64,000 nt of DNA. Origin: Cantharellus purpuraceus. Its lineage: Eukaryota; Basidiomycota; Agaricomycetes; Cantharellales; Hydnaceae. Every line of letters begins with the position of its first letter. Positions within the stretch are counted from its first letter, which is position 1. Positions 41,769 to 52,136 of the stretch are shown here, in pieces. The stretch covers positions 2,914,001 to 2,978,000 of the forward strand of contig JALBUN010000045.1 in the NCBI GenBank assembly GCA_025174535.1. The letters are read 5' to 3'. Both the position numbers and the translations under genes were made by a program. The notes under the pieces are model-generated. The model was not told the origin of the DNA and did not search any database. It saw only the letters and a list, made by a program, of their open reading frames with translations.

Positions 41769-44700
41769 ATGACAAACGAGGTCCACCTGAACACATCCAC
41801 TCTTTCCCACTCCAACTCCCTTACCCTCCTCATCTACTCTGACTCCATTCCCGATACCACTATCCAAGCATTAATTGACTCCGGTTCTACTCATTGTTTT
41901 CTCAATTCCTCTTTTTCCGATTTACATAAACTCCATACATACACCATAACTCCGATATCGCTCTGATTATTTGATGGCACTACTAATGCTGTTATTTCAT
42001 GAGCTATAGATCTGTCTATCCATTCTTCTGTTGGAGAAATCCAGAACCTTACATTCTATGTTACTCCGCTTGACTCCAGCTGTTCTGTGGTTCTTTGGAC
42101 ATAATTGGCTCACCTGCTACAACCTGTTGATTGACTGGGCATTGGGCCATATCACATTCCATTCTCCAGTACAGGCTGTGTCATCCCCGACATCACCAGC
42201 AACTTTAGGTGTGAAATTATCTTCCACCTCCACTGACTCCGCTCCGATAGATACTCCGTCTACCCCTCTGTTTATATTGATGGTGGACGCTATGTCTTCA
42301 CCAGACTAAGCAAACTGGATGGTTCTCACACATTCCAGGTCCACCTCTCCAATCTGATATTCCTCGCCACTCATTCCACCTGATCAACTCCACTGGACCT
42401 ATCTATGGTTCCTAAGGAGTATCATGAGTTTGCCGACGTATTCAGCAAGTCTAAAGCCGACTCCCTAGCAGAACACCAACCATACGATCTCAAGATTGAA
42501 CTGGATGACAACTCCACCCCTCCACTTGGCCCTATCTACTCGCTATCCCAAAAAGAGCTACTGGCTCTCCAAACATTCATAGACGAGAACTTGGCCACGG
42601 GCTTCATCTGCCCATCTCTATCGCCCCATGGCGCTCTGGTCCTATTTGTCCACAAAAAGGATGGATCACTCCATCTATGCATCGACTTCCATGGACTCAA
42701 CAAGATCACCAAGAAAGACTGATACCTGATACCCTGCACCATGGACCTACTCGAGAGTCCTCAAAAGGCTAAGATCTATTCCAAAATAGATCCCCGACAT
42801 GCCTACCATCTAGTCTGCATCTGAGAAGGTGACGAATGGAAAACGACTTTCTGCACATGATATGGATCTTTCAAGTGGTGCATCATGCCCTTTGGACTAA
42901 CCAATGCTCCGGCCACCTTCCAGAGGTTCATGAATGATACCTTTGCCGACCTCCTCAATGTGACTGTCCTCATTTACTTAGACGACATTTTGGTATATTT
43001 GGACAATGAAGAAGAACATTGGACACATGTCTGAGAGGTACTCTGACGTCTCCGAAAACATCGCCTTTTTGCCCATGCTGACAAATGCAAATTCCACTCT
43101 GACTCGGTTGAGTATCTAGGCTATATCCTCTCCCCAGCAGGTCTGACAATGTCCAATGACAAAATCAAAGCCATACAGGAATGGCCAGAACCGTGGAAGG
43201 TCAAAGATGTACAGTCCTTCCTAGGGTTCGCCAACTTCTACTGCTGCTTCATTTACAGCTACTCCAATATCACTGTTCTGCCCACCCGCCTTACTAGGAA
43301 GGGTATCCAATGGAATTTCACTGACGAATGTAGACAGAGTTTTGAGACCTTGAAAAAGGCCTTTACTTCCACTCCGATACTGACTCATTGGGTTCCAGAT
43401 GTTCCTATTCTATTAGAGACTGATGCCTCCAACTATGCACTTGCCGCGATCCTGTCCATCATCTCTCTGGATGACAGACAAGTCCATCTGATCGCTTTTC
43501 ACTCACATACATTTACACCCCCCGAACTGAACTATGACATCCATGACAAAGAGCTCCTTGCCATATATGAAGCCTTCCGGATATGGAGACACTACCTTGA
43601 AGGCCCCTCCAATCCGGTGGACATCATAACTGACCACAAAAACTTGGAATACTTCTCCACAACAAAACTACTCACCCAAAGACAAGTCCGATGGTCCAAA
43701 CACCCATCTCAGTTCAATCTCGTTATCTGTTTCCATCCTGGTCGACTCGGAGCAAAGCCCAATGCATTGACTAGATGCTGGGATGTCTACCCTAAAGAGG
43801 GGAGTAGTGACTATGCCACTGTAAACCCACACAATGTTTGTCCTGTGTTCACTAATGAGCAGCTGGCATTGTCCCTACGAGCATCCACCCTCATGACTCC
43901 CACCCTCCGAGCTGTCACCATTATGGACATTGACCAACTCCACTCCAACATCCGCTCATCACTCCGATCTGATCCTATTGCAGTTAAACACTTGGACAAC
44001 CCTTCTGATCTGAAGTGGTCACTTGACCCCGAAGGACACCTCCAACACAACAACCAGATATATGTCCCCAACGCCAACAGTCTCTGACTCTGAGTTTTGC
44101 AGTATTATCATGATCACCTGATCTCCAGCCATTTCGGACAAAATCGCACACTAGGATTAATCCGAAGACTACATATGGCCAAAAATGCAAGAATACATTC
44201 AACACTACTATAACTCCTGCACCATGTGTATGTGCTCAAAATCGCAAAGGCACAAACCCTACAGAACACTTAAGCAACTTCTGGTCCCAGAACAACCATG
44301 GAACTCCATCTCCATGGATTTCATAGAGAAGCTCCCCCCATTGCTCAGATACGACACCATACTCATGATTGTTGACAGGTTCACTAAACAGTCACTATTC
44401 ATTCCAATGCATGACACCATCACCTCTGCCTCACTAGCTAAATTGTTCGTTCTCCATGTATTCTCTAAATACGGAGTCCCATCACATGTCACGTCTGATC
44501 AGGGCTCAGAGTTCATGCCCTCCTTCTTCTGCACATTAGGAAAGGCTCTCGACATGAAGCTTCATTTCACCTCCGGATACCATCCTGAAGGAGACGGACA
44601 AATGGAACGAATGAATCAGTCCCTGGAGCAATATCTCCGAGTCTATTGTAACTATCACTATCAACAAGACAACTGGGCTGATCTACTTCCAATAGCAGAG

Positions 44701-45095
44701 TTTGCCTACAACAATGCTCCAAATGTGACTACTGGCGTCTCTCCGTTCTTTGCTAATAAAGGCTATCATCTGAACATCTCTGTCCACCCTGAGAAGGAAC
44801 TTGCCTCCACCAAAGCCTGCCAATTTGTAACTGACCTTGATCAACTACACCAACATCTCCAAGAAACCATCTCTGATGCCCAGGAACAATATCAAGTCTC
44901 CGTGGACTGACACTGCATTCCAGCTCCAGACCTGCAACTCGGAGACAAAGTATTTGTTAAGGCTGAACACTTCCAGACCACCCATCCATCAAAGAAACTC
45001 TCTGAGAAATACTTAGGTCCTTATGAGGTCATTGCTCGCGCAGGCAGCAGGTCCTTCACCCTCCACCTCCCAGACCACTTCTGAGCAGTTCATCC
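41769..45095 (+). pseudogene. Gypsy-2b Pol: protease, RT, RNase H, integrase
   Basis: Protease LIDSGSTHCFLN, RT with YLDDILVY (~42978), RNase H (LLETDASNYALAAILS, ITDHKNLEYF) and an integrase complete in its core (SMDFIEKLPPLLRYD, VTSDQGSEF, HPEGDGQMERMNQSLEQYL, AEFAYNNAPN). Stops (for example ~42721, ~43034, ~44086) and a frameshift near 44165 inactivate it. It ends at the solo LTR at 45101, with the chromodomain on the far side. Confidence 0.88.
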
Positions 45096-45100
45096 GGTCT

Positions 45101-45628
45101 TGTTATGCACTAGGTCTGATTGGGGGTCGGAGATTGGGTTGGAGATCAAGGTCGGAGGTCGGGTCGGAGTTGGAGCACGTTGTGGGGGTCAGAATGGACT
45201 TGGCTTCAGCTTATGTGCTGCACCCTCACTAATACTGGTGTCCGAGATTTCGGAGATGGAGTACGACTTAGAGAGTTAGGATCGGACTTAGGAACTAGGC
45301 ATGATTCAATATTCAAACTGGGGAATGAAGTCCCCAGTCGGGCAACTTGAATACATATTTTGAAATCTAATAATAATTACTCCGGTGATGGGTCTCTGAG
45401 GCCAACGGCCTTACATGAGTATGTCCGAGTCCAACAGGGATGGATGTCTGGGTTCCTATGGTGATGCTGATGCATCAATTGGAACCGGAGATGGATGGGC
45501 AAAATCAGCGGTGACAATCGGACAGGTAGATGGAGATGGCGGTTTCCAAATGGAGTATAGATTTCATATGCGTGGGGATCTGAGTGGATCGGATGGGGAT
45601 CTGGACATTAATGAATATAGTCATAACA
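45101..45628 (-). mobile_element. Solo Gypsy-2 LTR inserted in Gypsy-2b integrase
   Basis: Reverse orientation, TGTTATGCACTAGG to AGTCATAACA. Perfect 5 bp duplications GGTCT at 45096-45100 and 45629-45633. Removing it joins AVHPV to FHISMLEPATT in frame, the normal linker to the chromodomain. Confidence 0.95.
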
Positions 45629-45633
45629 GGTCT

Positions 45634-45938
45634 TCCATATATCAATGCTTGAACCTGCTACTACAAACGAGATCTCTGGTCACATGCAACCTCCACCTCC
45701 CCTGATCATCATCGAAGGAGATAATGAATATGAGATATCTGAAATCCTGGACTCAAAGATCGACTGTCGATACAAGTGCAAGCTCCAGTACTTAGTCAAA
45801 TGGACTGGATATGAAGGCACCGACGAAGAGTCCTCATGGATCTCTGTGTCCGAACTCGATCATGCATCCGAATCCATCTCCAACTTTCACTCCCCTTATC
45901 CAGACAAACCTGGCCCTCTTATGAAGTTCAATTACTAA
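45634..45938 (+). CDS. Gypsy-2b chromodomain (integrase C-terminus)
   Basis: About 95 residues: EYEISEILDSKIDCRYKCKL, YLVKWTGYEGTDEESSWIS, then ELDHASESISNFHSPYPDKP. The aromatic positions and YLVKW are those of chromovirus integrases, which direct integration to modified chromatin. It is physically cut off from its integrase by the solo LTR. The same domain is at 63476-63763. Confidence 0.9.
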
Positions 45939-46065
45939 TGCTAATTCTATTATTTCACATCGTCATTTTATTACAAGTCACAAGGGAAATTACAAGTCTC
46001 CCCAAAAAAACTCCAAAGGAATCACTCTGCCTCATTTTTCTCTGCTCCAAAATTCATAATCATTT

Positions 46066-47924
46066 TCATTTTTTATACATTGTGTTTCCTTGACCCTTCC
46101 CCTTGTCTACCTCAGGCTCCGTCTCTGACTCATCATCACTCTCTACATCTGACACCCAATCTTTCTCATCCCCCATGTCCAAATCCTCATCCAAAGGGGC
46201 CATGAACTTCCACAGCTGACGTAACTTGACCGTCCGCTGACCCTCCAGAACCTCCTTCTGCTTCATCATCTTCACCAAGTCCACTAGTAACCCCTCCGTC
46301 CGCCGGAGGTGCTCCGACTGCAGGTTAACCAGCCAGATAAGCTGGCCCACGATACTATTGGGCACAGAGACGTGCCCTGTACCTGCACCGGTCATTGTCC
46401 CTTCTGATCCGACACTGCTACCCCCAGTTGCCACAGCACCCATCTCTGTCCGCTGCTTTTTGGTCAGACAACCTTCCGATTCTTTCTCTGCCCCTCCTTG
46501 TACCACTAGTCAGGGCTTGACGCTCTGACTCTGGGGATTGAACTTTCCATCGATCCTACACCCTCCTTTCCGACCCCGACAATGATCGCAGGACTGAAGG
46601 CAGAGAGTTGGGCCAGTAGGCCACACACACTCCATGCCCACATCATGACACAAGTCACAAGTTATGCCGGGCCCGCCAAATGGCTCCGCTGGAGCCAGAG
46701 CCTTGGGTGGTCCACCCCTTCTTGATGTGGCCTCCAAGTGTTCCCTCTCCTCCTCCTTGTCCTGCTGTTCTGCCGCCGGCTTCTCCATCTCGCACTTGCG
46801 AAGCTGGATCGCCGACCTAGCGACATGCAGCTCCTTCTTACAGGTCGCCAACATGCGACTCTCTGCCTTGCACCATATGACCCTCCGATCCACCTCCCGC
46901 TCTCCATATCAGCACTCAGGTACGCCTTCAATGAAAAGACCGCAACATTGAGATTCTTCTTGGTGGTAGCAGCATAAAGCTCCGCTCTTTTGCAAGCCTT
47001 GACCACGGCTACCCAAGCCATCTCCTCATAACAATTCAAGGTCAGATCCAGCTCTGCATCTGTCCCGACATCCACACCCACCTCGGGCTCCGCATTTGCA
47101 TCGAGCTCCATATTGGCATCGGGATCCGCCTCCACCTCTGCCCTCTCTGCCTCCACTGCATCATCTTCCTCAGCTGCACCCAACCCAAATAATGGCCGTG
47201 CCTGTGGACATAATGGCGAGTCCACTGCAGGGACAGTTGTCAGATGAGTTGTCTCCGTCTGCGTAATGGAGATGATGGCGACCTTGGGGGTCCCTGCCCG
47301 TATTGGCACACTCAGACATCCTGGGTGGCTGGTCGCCCCTGCCCCGGTCACCTCCTCCTCTACCTCCATGGCAGCTTCTAGCTCGTGCACCTGCTCCTCC
47401 ACTTCCTTCAGTCTTGTGGCCTCCATTGCGGCTGCAAGTTCCTTGACCCTGCAGGCTCTCTTGGCTTTTGCTTCCTCCTCTTTCCTTCTCTGTTCCATCT
47501 CCGCCTCCTCCTTCTGTCTCTGCTCCTCCTCCTCTTTGCATCTCCATTCCGCCTCCTCCTCCTCCTTCCATCTCCGCTCCTCCTCCTTCCATCTCCGCTC
47601 CTCCTCCTTCCATCTCCGCTCCTCCTCCTTCCATCTCCGCTCCTCCTCCTTCCATCTCCGCTCCTCCTCCTTCCATCTCCGCTCCTCCTCCTTCCATCTC
47701 CGCTCCTCCTCCTCCTCCTTGTGTCTCCGTTCCACCTCCTCCTCCTCCTTCCACCTCTGTTCCACCTCCTCCTTCCACCTCCGTTCTGCTTCCTCCTCCT
47801 CTTTCCGTTTCCGCCCCTCTTCCTCTTCCTTCTGTTGGGCCAAGAGCAACTGCTCAAGCTCGGCCACACTCATGCTTGCCAAAGGGTTTGACATCATTGA
47901 GGATAAGACCTCAATCATGCCCAT
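46066..47924 (-). pseudogene. Antisense gene of Gypsy-2: coiled-coil protein with a double Cys cluster
   Basis: Lies between the chromodomain and 3' LTR, opposite to gag-pol. The start is at 47924 (MGMIEVLSSMMSNPLASMSV). Residues ~30-145 are a charged coiled coil with a run of RRWKEEE heptads. A middle acidic part follows, then after a frame change near 46890 comes CDLCHDVGMECVWP...SCDHCRGRKGGC, a CX2CX6C/CX2CX5C-type cluster like fungal Zn-cluster DNA-binding proteins. After a stop near 46510 a last part (KKQRTEMGA to EPEVDKGKGQG) is leucine-rich. The same gene end is in Gypsy-2c (63273-63325) and its start in Gypsy-2a, so it belongs to the family. Function unknown; perhaps a regulator or chromatin factor of the element. 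Confidence 0.65.
47568..47714. repeat. 21 bp minisatellite (about seven units) in the antisense gene
   Basis: Unit CCATCTCCGCTCCTCCTCCT plus T, at 47568, 47589, 47610, 47631, 47652, 47673 and 47694. On the minus strand each unit encodes seven residues (RRWKEEE), so copy-number change keeps both the frame and the coiled-coil heptad register. Confidence 0.95.
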
Positions 47925-48035
47925 CCTTTTATATGTCTCCAGACCCCCAGTATAACTCCAACTGCACCCAACCGTCTCACCTATTCAAACCACAGACATG
48001 AGGCCTCAGGGGCTTGGCCTTAAATGGGGAGATAC

Positions 48036-48125
48036 TGTTATGATTATATTCATTAATGCCCAGATCCCCATCCAATCCACTCAGATCCCCATGCATATGA
48101 AATCTATACTCCATTTGGAAACCGC
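48036..48125 (+). mobile_element. Gypsy-2b 3' LTR, first part
   Basis: Starts TGTTATGATTATATTC after a GGGGAGATAC tract and is cut at ACCGC by the solo LTR; it resumes at 49555. Confidence 0.9.
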
Positions 48126-49550
48126 TGACAAGCCAGGATGCATCAAGGACGTATATCGAACCACTGACAGTCCAACTCCACCAGCATCTTTTCGTATCAA
48201 CTTTTAAATAGTGCCACAACTCCCTCTCCACCTCAGTCTCTAATTCTAGCCATCAATCATCACTTGTGTTTCATCGCCATCGATTGTTATCAGCCTTCTA
48301 TTCACACCAATCCTTTCATCATCATTCACATGGCTTCCCATTCTATTCCCCTCTCCAACATCGCTTCTAATAATACGTCACACTGGTCTCTGGACACAGA
48401 GGACTATCAAAAATACGCCAAGCTCCACGGGCATGTTAAGCCACCTCCACATGTCAAAATACTTCCAAAACTCTTTCAACGTCCAAGATCCCCACCATGT
48501 CTCTCTTATGCCATTGGCAATCCTATATTCTTTCACAATTCCGTTGAACCATATACATTCCTTGGCATTTCGCCTCTATATCGTAACACGGATAGAAGAG
48601 TCGAACATGAGGTAGAATTTCAGTCGCCATCACCGACCTATCCTCCCACTTCAATCCGACTCAGGTTACATCGTGTCAGGCAAAGGGACCAAATACTCTT
48701 GGAACAGGATACCATATGGAGATGGATCACTAAGACAATAAGGAGTATTTGTTGTGGATGCTGACTGAAGTCCTCATGTGACTCAGGGTCAATTTACCTT
48801 CAGAGCCGTAGGGAAGATGGTATTGGTGGACATTTCTATTGTTCTTTTATATGACTCACCCCTGTTTCATCTTTTAATTCATTCATACATGACTTACTCA
48901 TCCTTGTTCTATTTTTGGTTCTTTTATTACTCATCACCCCCTATGCTTACAAAGATTACCCCTATCTGTCATTTCATTTCTCCATGATTTCCCCATTAGT
49001 AGTTCAACTTCACATGCTTCGTCAGCTGGCTTGATCAGCATTTCTTGCATCATATCGCATCATTTGCTCCTCATATTGTGTTGTTGTGCCCTGGGGATTT
49101 GTATATAAAAGGGCACTAGTTTTTGCCTTTGGAATCAATCAAGAAGTTTTCAGCCAACGCTCTAAAGTCAAAGTCCATGCTCTAAGTCTACGCTCTATGC
49201 TTTACATCACAATCCATCATCTCTACACTGAGGTAAAACACCTTGGTTCAACGATCAGATTTCCCTCTGCCACTGAGAGATTGCTTCTCCTGAAACCAGC
49301 TTTCACATACCTCCCAACCAGGCTCCGCATTGTCATCCAGTCACAGAGCACGATCAGCCATTGGGACCGACCTTTTGCTCCCATCCCCATCCAACCACAG
49401 AGCACTATTCCACTTCCTTGTTACTAAGTGCTACCTCTACCCCTCGACCTGATTGATCTTTGGAGTGCTGAACAACTGCGTTACACACCGTCTGTTTGCT
49501 AGGACTGTTGCATGCAGGCTTATAGGATCTATTCCATAAGCGAACCGACA
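48126..49550 (+). mobile_element. Solo LTR of a third LTR family (~1.4 kb), nested in the Gypsy-2b 3' LTR
   Basis: Starts TGACAAGCCAGG and ends CGAACCGACA (TG...CA), with CCGC duplicated at 48122-48125 and 49551-49554. Contains a good TATA box (TATATAAAAGGGC, ~49101) followed by a typical LTR leader. An internal ORF of 166 codons (48264-48764) shows no domain and is probably fortuitous. No other copy in the window. Confidence 0.8.
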
Positions 49551-49554
49551 CCGC

Positions 49555-49991
49555 CACATCTCCATTTACCTGTCCAATTGTCATCGCCAATTCCGCCCAT
49601 CCATCTCCGGTTCTGATTGATGCATCAGCATCACCATAGGAACCCAGACATCTGTCCCCGTTGGACTCGGACATACTCATGTAAGGCCGTTGGCCTCGAA
49701 GACCCATCACCAGAGTAATTATTATTAGATTTCAAATATGTATTTAAGTTGTCCAACTGGGGACTTCATTCCCCAGTTCAAATATCGAATCATGCCTAGT
49801 TCCTAAGTCTGATCCTAATTCTCTAAGTCATACTCCATCTCCAAAATCTTGGACACCGGTATTAGTGAGGGCGCAGCACATATGCTGAAGCCAAGTCTGT
49901 TCCAACCCCCACGATGTACCCAACTCCTTCTCCGACTCTGACCAAGACTCCGACCAAACCCCTGACCCTCAATTGTACCTAGTGCATAACA
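49555..49991 (+). mobile_element. Gypsy-2b 3' LTR, second part
   Basis: Resumes CACATCTCCATTTACC and ends GTGCATAACA, followed by the CTTGG duplication. It is nearly identical to the 5' LTR around 40500. Confidence 0.92.
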
Positions 49992-49996
49992 CTTGG

Positions 49997-50298
49997 TCCG
50001 ATTGGGGGTTAGAACCTGGATTGGAGTTTGGGGTCAGAGTCAGAGTGAGGATCAGGGTGTGTTGTGGGGGTCAGAACAGACTTGGCTTCAGCTTATGTGC
50101 TGTGCCCTCACTAATACCTGTGTCTGAGATTTTGGAGACGGAGTACAACTTAGATGGTTTGGATCAGACTTAGGGGCTAGGCATGATTCGATATTCAAAC
50201 TGGGGAATGAAGTCCCCAGTAGTACAACTTAAATACATATTTGAAATCTAATAATAGTTACTCTGGTGATGGGTCTCTGAGGCCAGCAGCCTTATGTG
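49997..50298 (-). mobile_element. Reversed Gypsy-2-type LTR, remainder, truncated
   Basis: Continues the LTR that begins at 40183, from TCCGATTGGGGG to near the AAGGCC region, where an L1 LTR abuts it at 50299. The rest of the LTR is not found beyond L1. Confidence 0.8.
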
Positions 50299-51729
50299 TG
50301 TATGGGAACCACCTTTTCCCTATCAAATCCTATTTATGCAGCACCAATGTGCTATACTTTGCCTTTCCATTCCTAAATATCAGCATATATTTGATGCTTG
50401 TACCTGGAATGGACTTATTCAAATATTCTCTATTTTTCCATATTTTTTCAGGAATATTCCACGCAGAACTTGGCCCAGAATCATTTATTTCTGCTGTGCT
50501 ACAGTTGTGGACCCATAGGCACCCATAAACCTTCACACAGCTGGCTCTCCACCTTTGGACCAGGCATTTGGCCTGAATTCAAGCTCAGATGTCTCTGATC
50601 AATAAATATTCTCTAACTTGACAACCACAGCCTCTCAGGGTACTATTTTCCATGGAGATCATCACCTGAGATGTGGCTATCCATAGCTGTCCAAACCAGT
50701 GCAGAAAACAGGGTGGATACCCTTCTTTTTGCCTGATCAGTGCCTAGTTCAGGGATCAGATCAGTGGATTGATGATCAGATCAGGTGATGGCCTTGGAAT
50801 ATTCTACCCCTTTCCATAACATTCTAGCTGTTTCCTTCTATTATTATTAGATAGAACATTCCAGAACCATTATTCAGCTCCTGATCAGTGTTAGTTCAGT
50901 GATCAGAACCTGTGATTGGCTTGGAATATTCTACCCCTTTCTTCCACCTTCCACAACCTTCCAGTAGTTTCCATCTATTAATAGGTAGAATATTCCAGAA
51001 GCATTAGTCAGCCCCTGTAAATACAATATATAAAGAGGTCATTCTGCCTCTGAAATAGTAACTTATTCAACCTATTCTACCCATCTTCTGCACACCAGTG
51101 TGACTAGAGTGACATACAGTGTCATCCTCTATCTCAGTAACTGTTGATTACCAGTTCAAGGATCTTTTACAGTTGTGTAACTGTACTTGATTGCACTTGA
51201 AGTAGTGATATTCCTGCTTTGGGCATGAGTGTAATATCTGCCTCACATGACTACAAATCTACAGGGTGAGATTGTCTGTCGATAGTCCTGCCATTAGTGC
51301 TCTTGTTTAAGTTACTAGTGTGTACTGCCTTTGCAGAGCATTAGAAGCTTGAACTCGTGTGAAGCAGTTGCTAGACTACTTCACACATTGCTGTTACCTG
51401 CTTCAGAGTGTCACTGGTTGGACAGTTGGATTCATCCACCTACTTCCTTTAGCCTCTAAGTGCATTCCCCTCATTTTGGAATATCTGGACCCCTAAGTGT
51501 CCTTGAACTCTAAACTCTGGAAGTCTTATTCATTTCTTGCTGCTAAGAAACATATTACTTTTCTGTGTATAGTCTGCATTGACCAATACAAGGGATTGTA
51601 ACCAAAGTACAAACATTAAATTGTTTGTGGAGTTGTGCTGCAGCAGGTTTGACTTCTCAGCTGTTCATTCATGGAATTGTGGTGATTTAGAGTTTGCCCT
51701 AACACCATAATTTTGTGGGTTCCAAAACA
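50299..51729 (+). mobile_element. L1 LTR, divergent subfamily
   Basis: TGTATGGGAACC to TTCCAAAACA, ~1.43 kb. The first ~500 bp differ from the other copies and lack most TGACTCA sites; the rest matches well. TATATAAAGAGG at about 51024 is the TATA box. Flanking 5-mers (ATGTG, ATCAA) do not match. Confidence 0.85.
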
Positions 51730-52136
51730 ATCAAGGCTGACAAAGATAGAATGTTGGAACCACAAAACACAATGACCATAAACATATACATACAAGGGCC
51801 ATGCATGACTCCTTTTTGTGTTTCAGTGCATTGACAAGATATAAGTCTTGTATTACTATACTAGCCACTTCAGTTGTTTGCTCCCCACACAACTGAAGTG
51901 TACAGACCAGTTCTATTTCTTTCATGTAATTATATTGAGCAGATCATGTAGTTCCTACTTAAAAGGTAACTACTGAATGTAACAGTTGTTTGCTCCCCAC
52001 ACAACTGAAGTTTCCTACTTAAAAGCCTTTCTTTCACATCCCATAATCATCAGTAGCGCCAGCTAAGCTCCTTTTCCTAGTGTTATCCAAGTTGATTCGG
52101 TATTCTTAGGTAGCCCGAACATTGCTTTGTTCGATC
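51730..52136 (+). mobile_element. Short-LTR copia-type terminal region with two hairpins
   Basis: A 106 bp LTR-like segment (51947-52052, TGTAGTTCCTACTT to AATCATCA) resembles the Copia-2 5' LTR and could be the 3' LTR of Copia-2 or a sister copy. Near-perfect hairpins with CACTTCAGTTG/CAACTGAAGTG arms occur at 51872-51906 and about 51985-52012. No coding sequence is accepted in 51730-51946. The flanks (GGCTC at 25711, GTAGC at 52053) do not match, so its pairing with 25716 is not proven. Confidence 0.45.

Larger units (their letters stand above)
40197..49991 (+). mobile_element. Gypsy-2b: full-length Ty3/gypsy chromovirus with nested insertions
   Basis: 5' LTR 40197-40723, gag, pol, chromodomain, antisense gene, and 3' LTR 48036-48125 plus 49555-49991. 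Perfect target duplications CTTGG at 40192-40196 and 49992-49996 bound the 9.8 kb. Two later solo LTRs are nested inside (45101-45628 and 48126-49550). Compared with Gypsy-2a it has many CpG-to-TpG/CpA changes. Confidence 0.93.

Noticed and set aside
47568..47714. CRISPR-like regular repeats
   Set aside because: Units are contiguous 21 bp tandem copies with no spacers, inside a eukaryotic coding sequence.
47266..48001. Long plus-strand Ser-, Leu- or Pro-rich ORFs (up to 229 codons)
   Set aside because: Shadows of the 21 bp minisatellite opposite the antisense coiled-coil gene; low complexity in all frames.
48264..48764. 166-codon ORF in the solo LTR as a gene
   Set aside because: Lies wholly within an LTR with TG...CA ends and target duplication; no domain and no homologue in the window.
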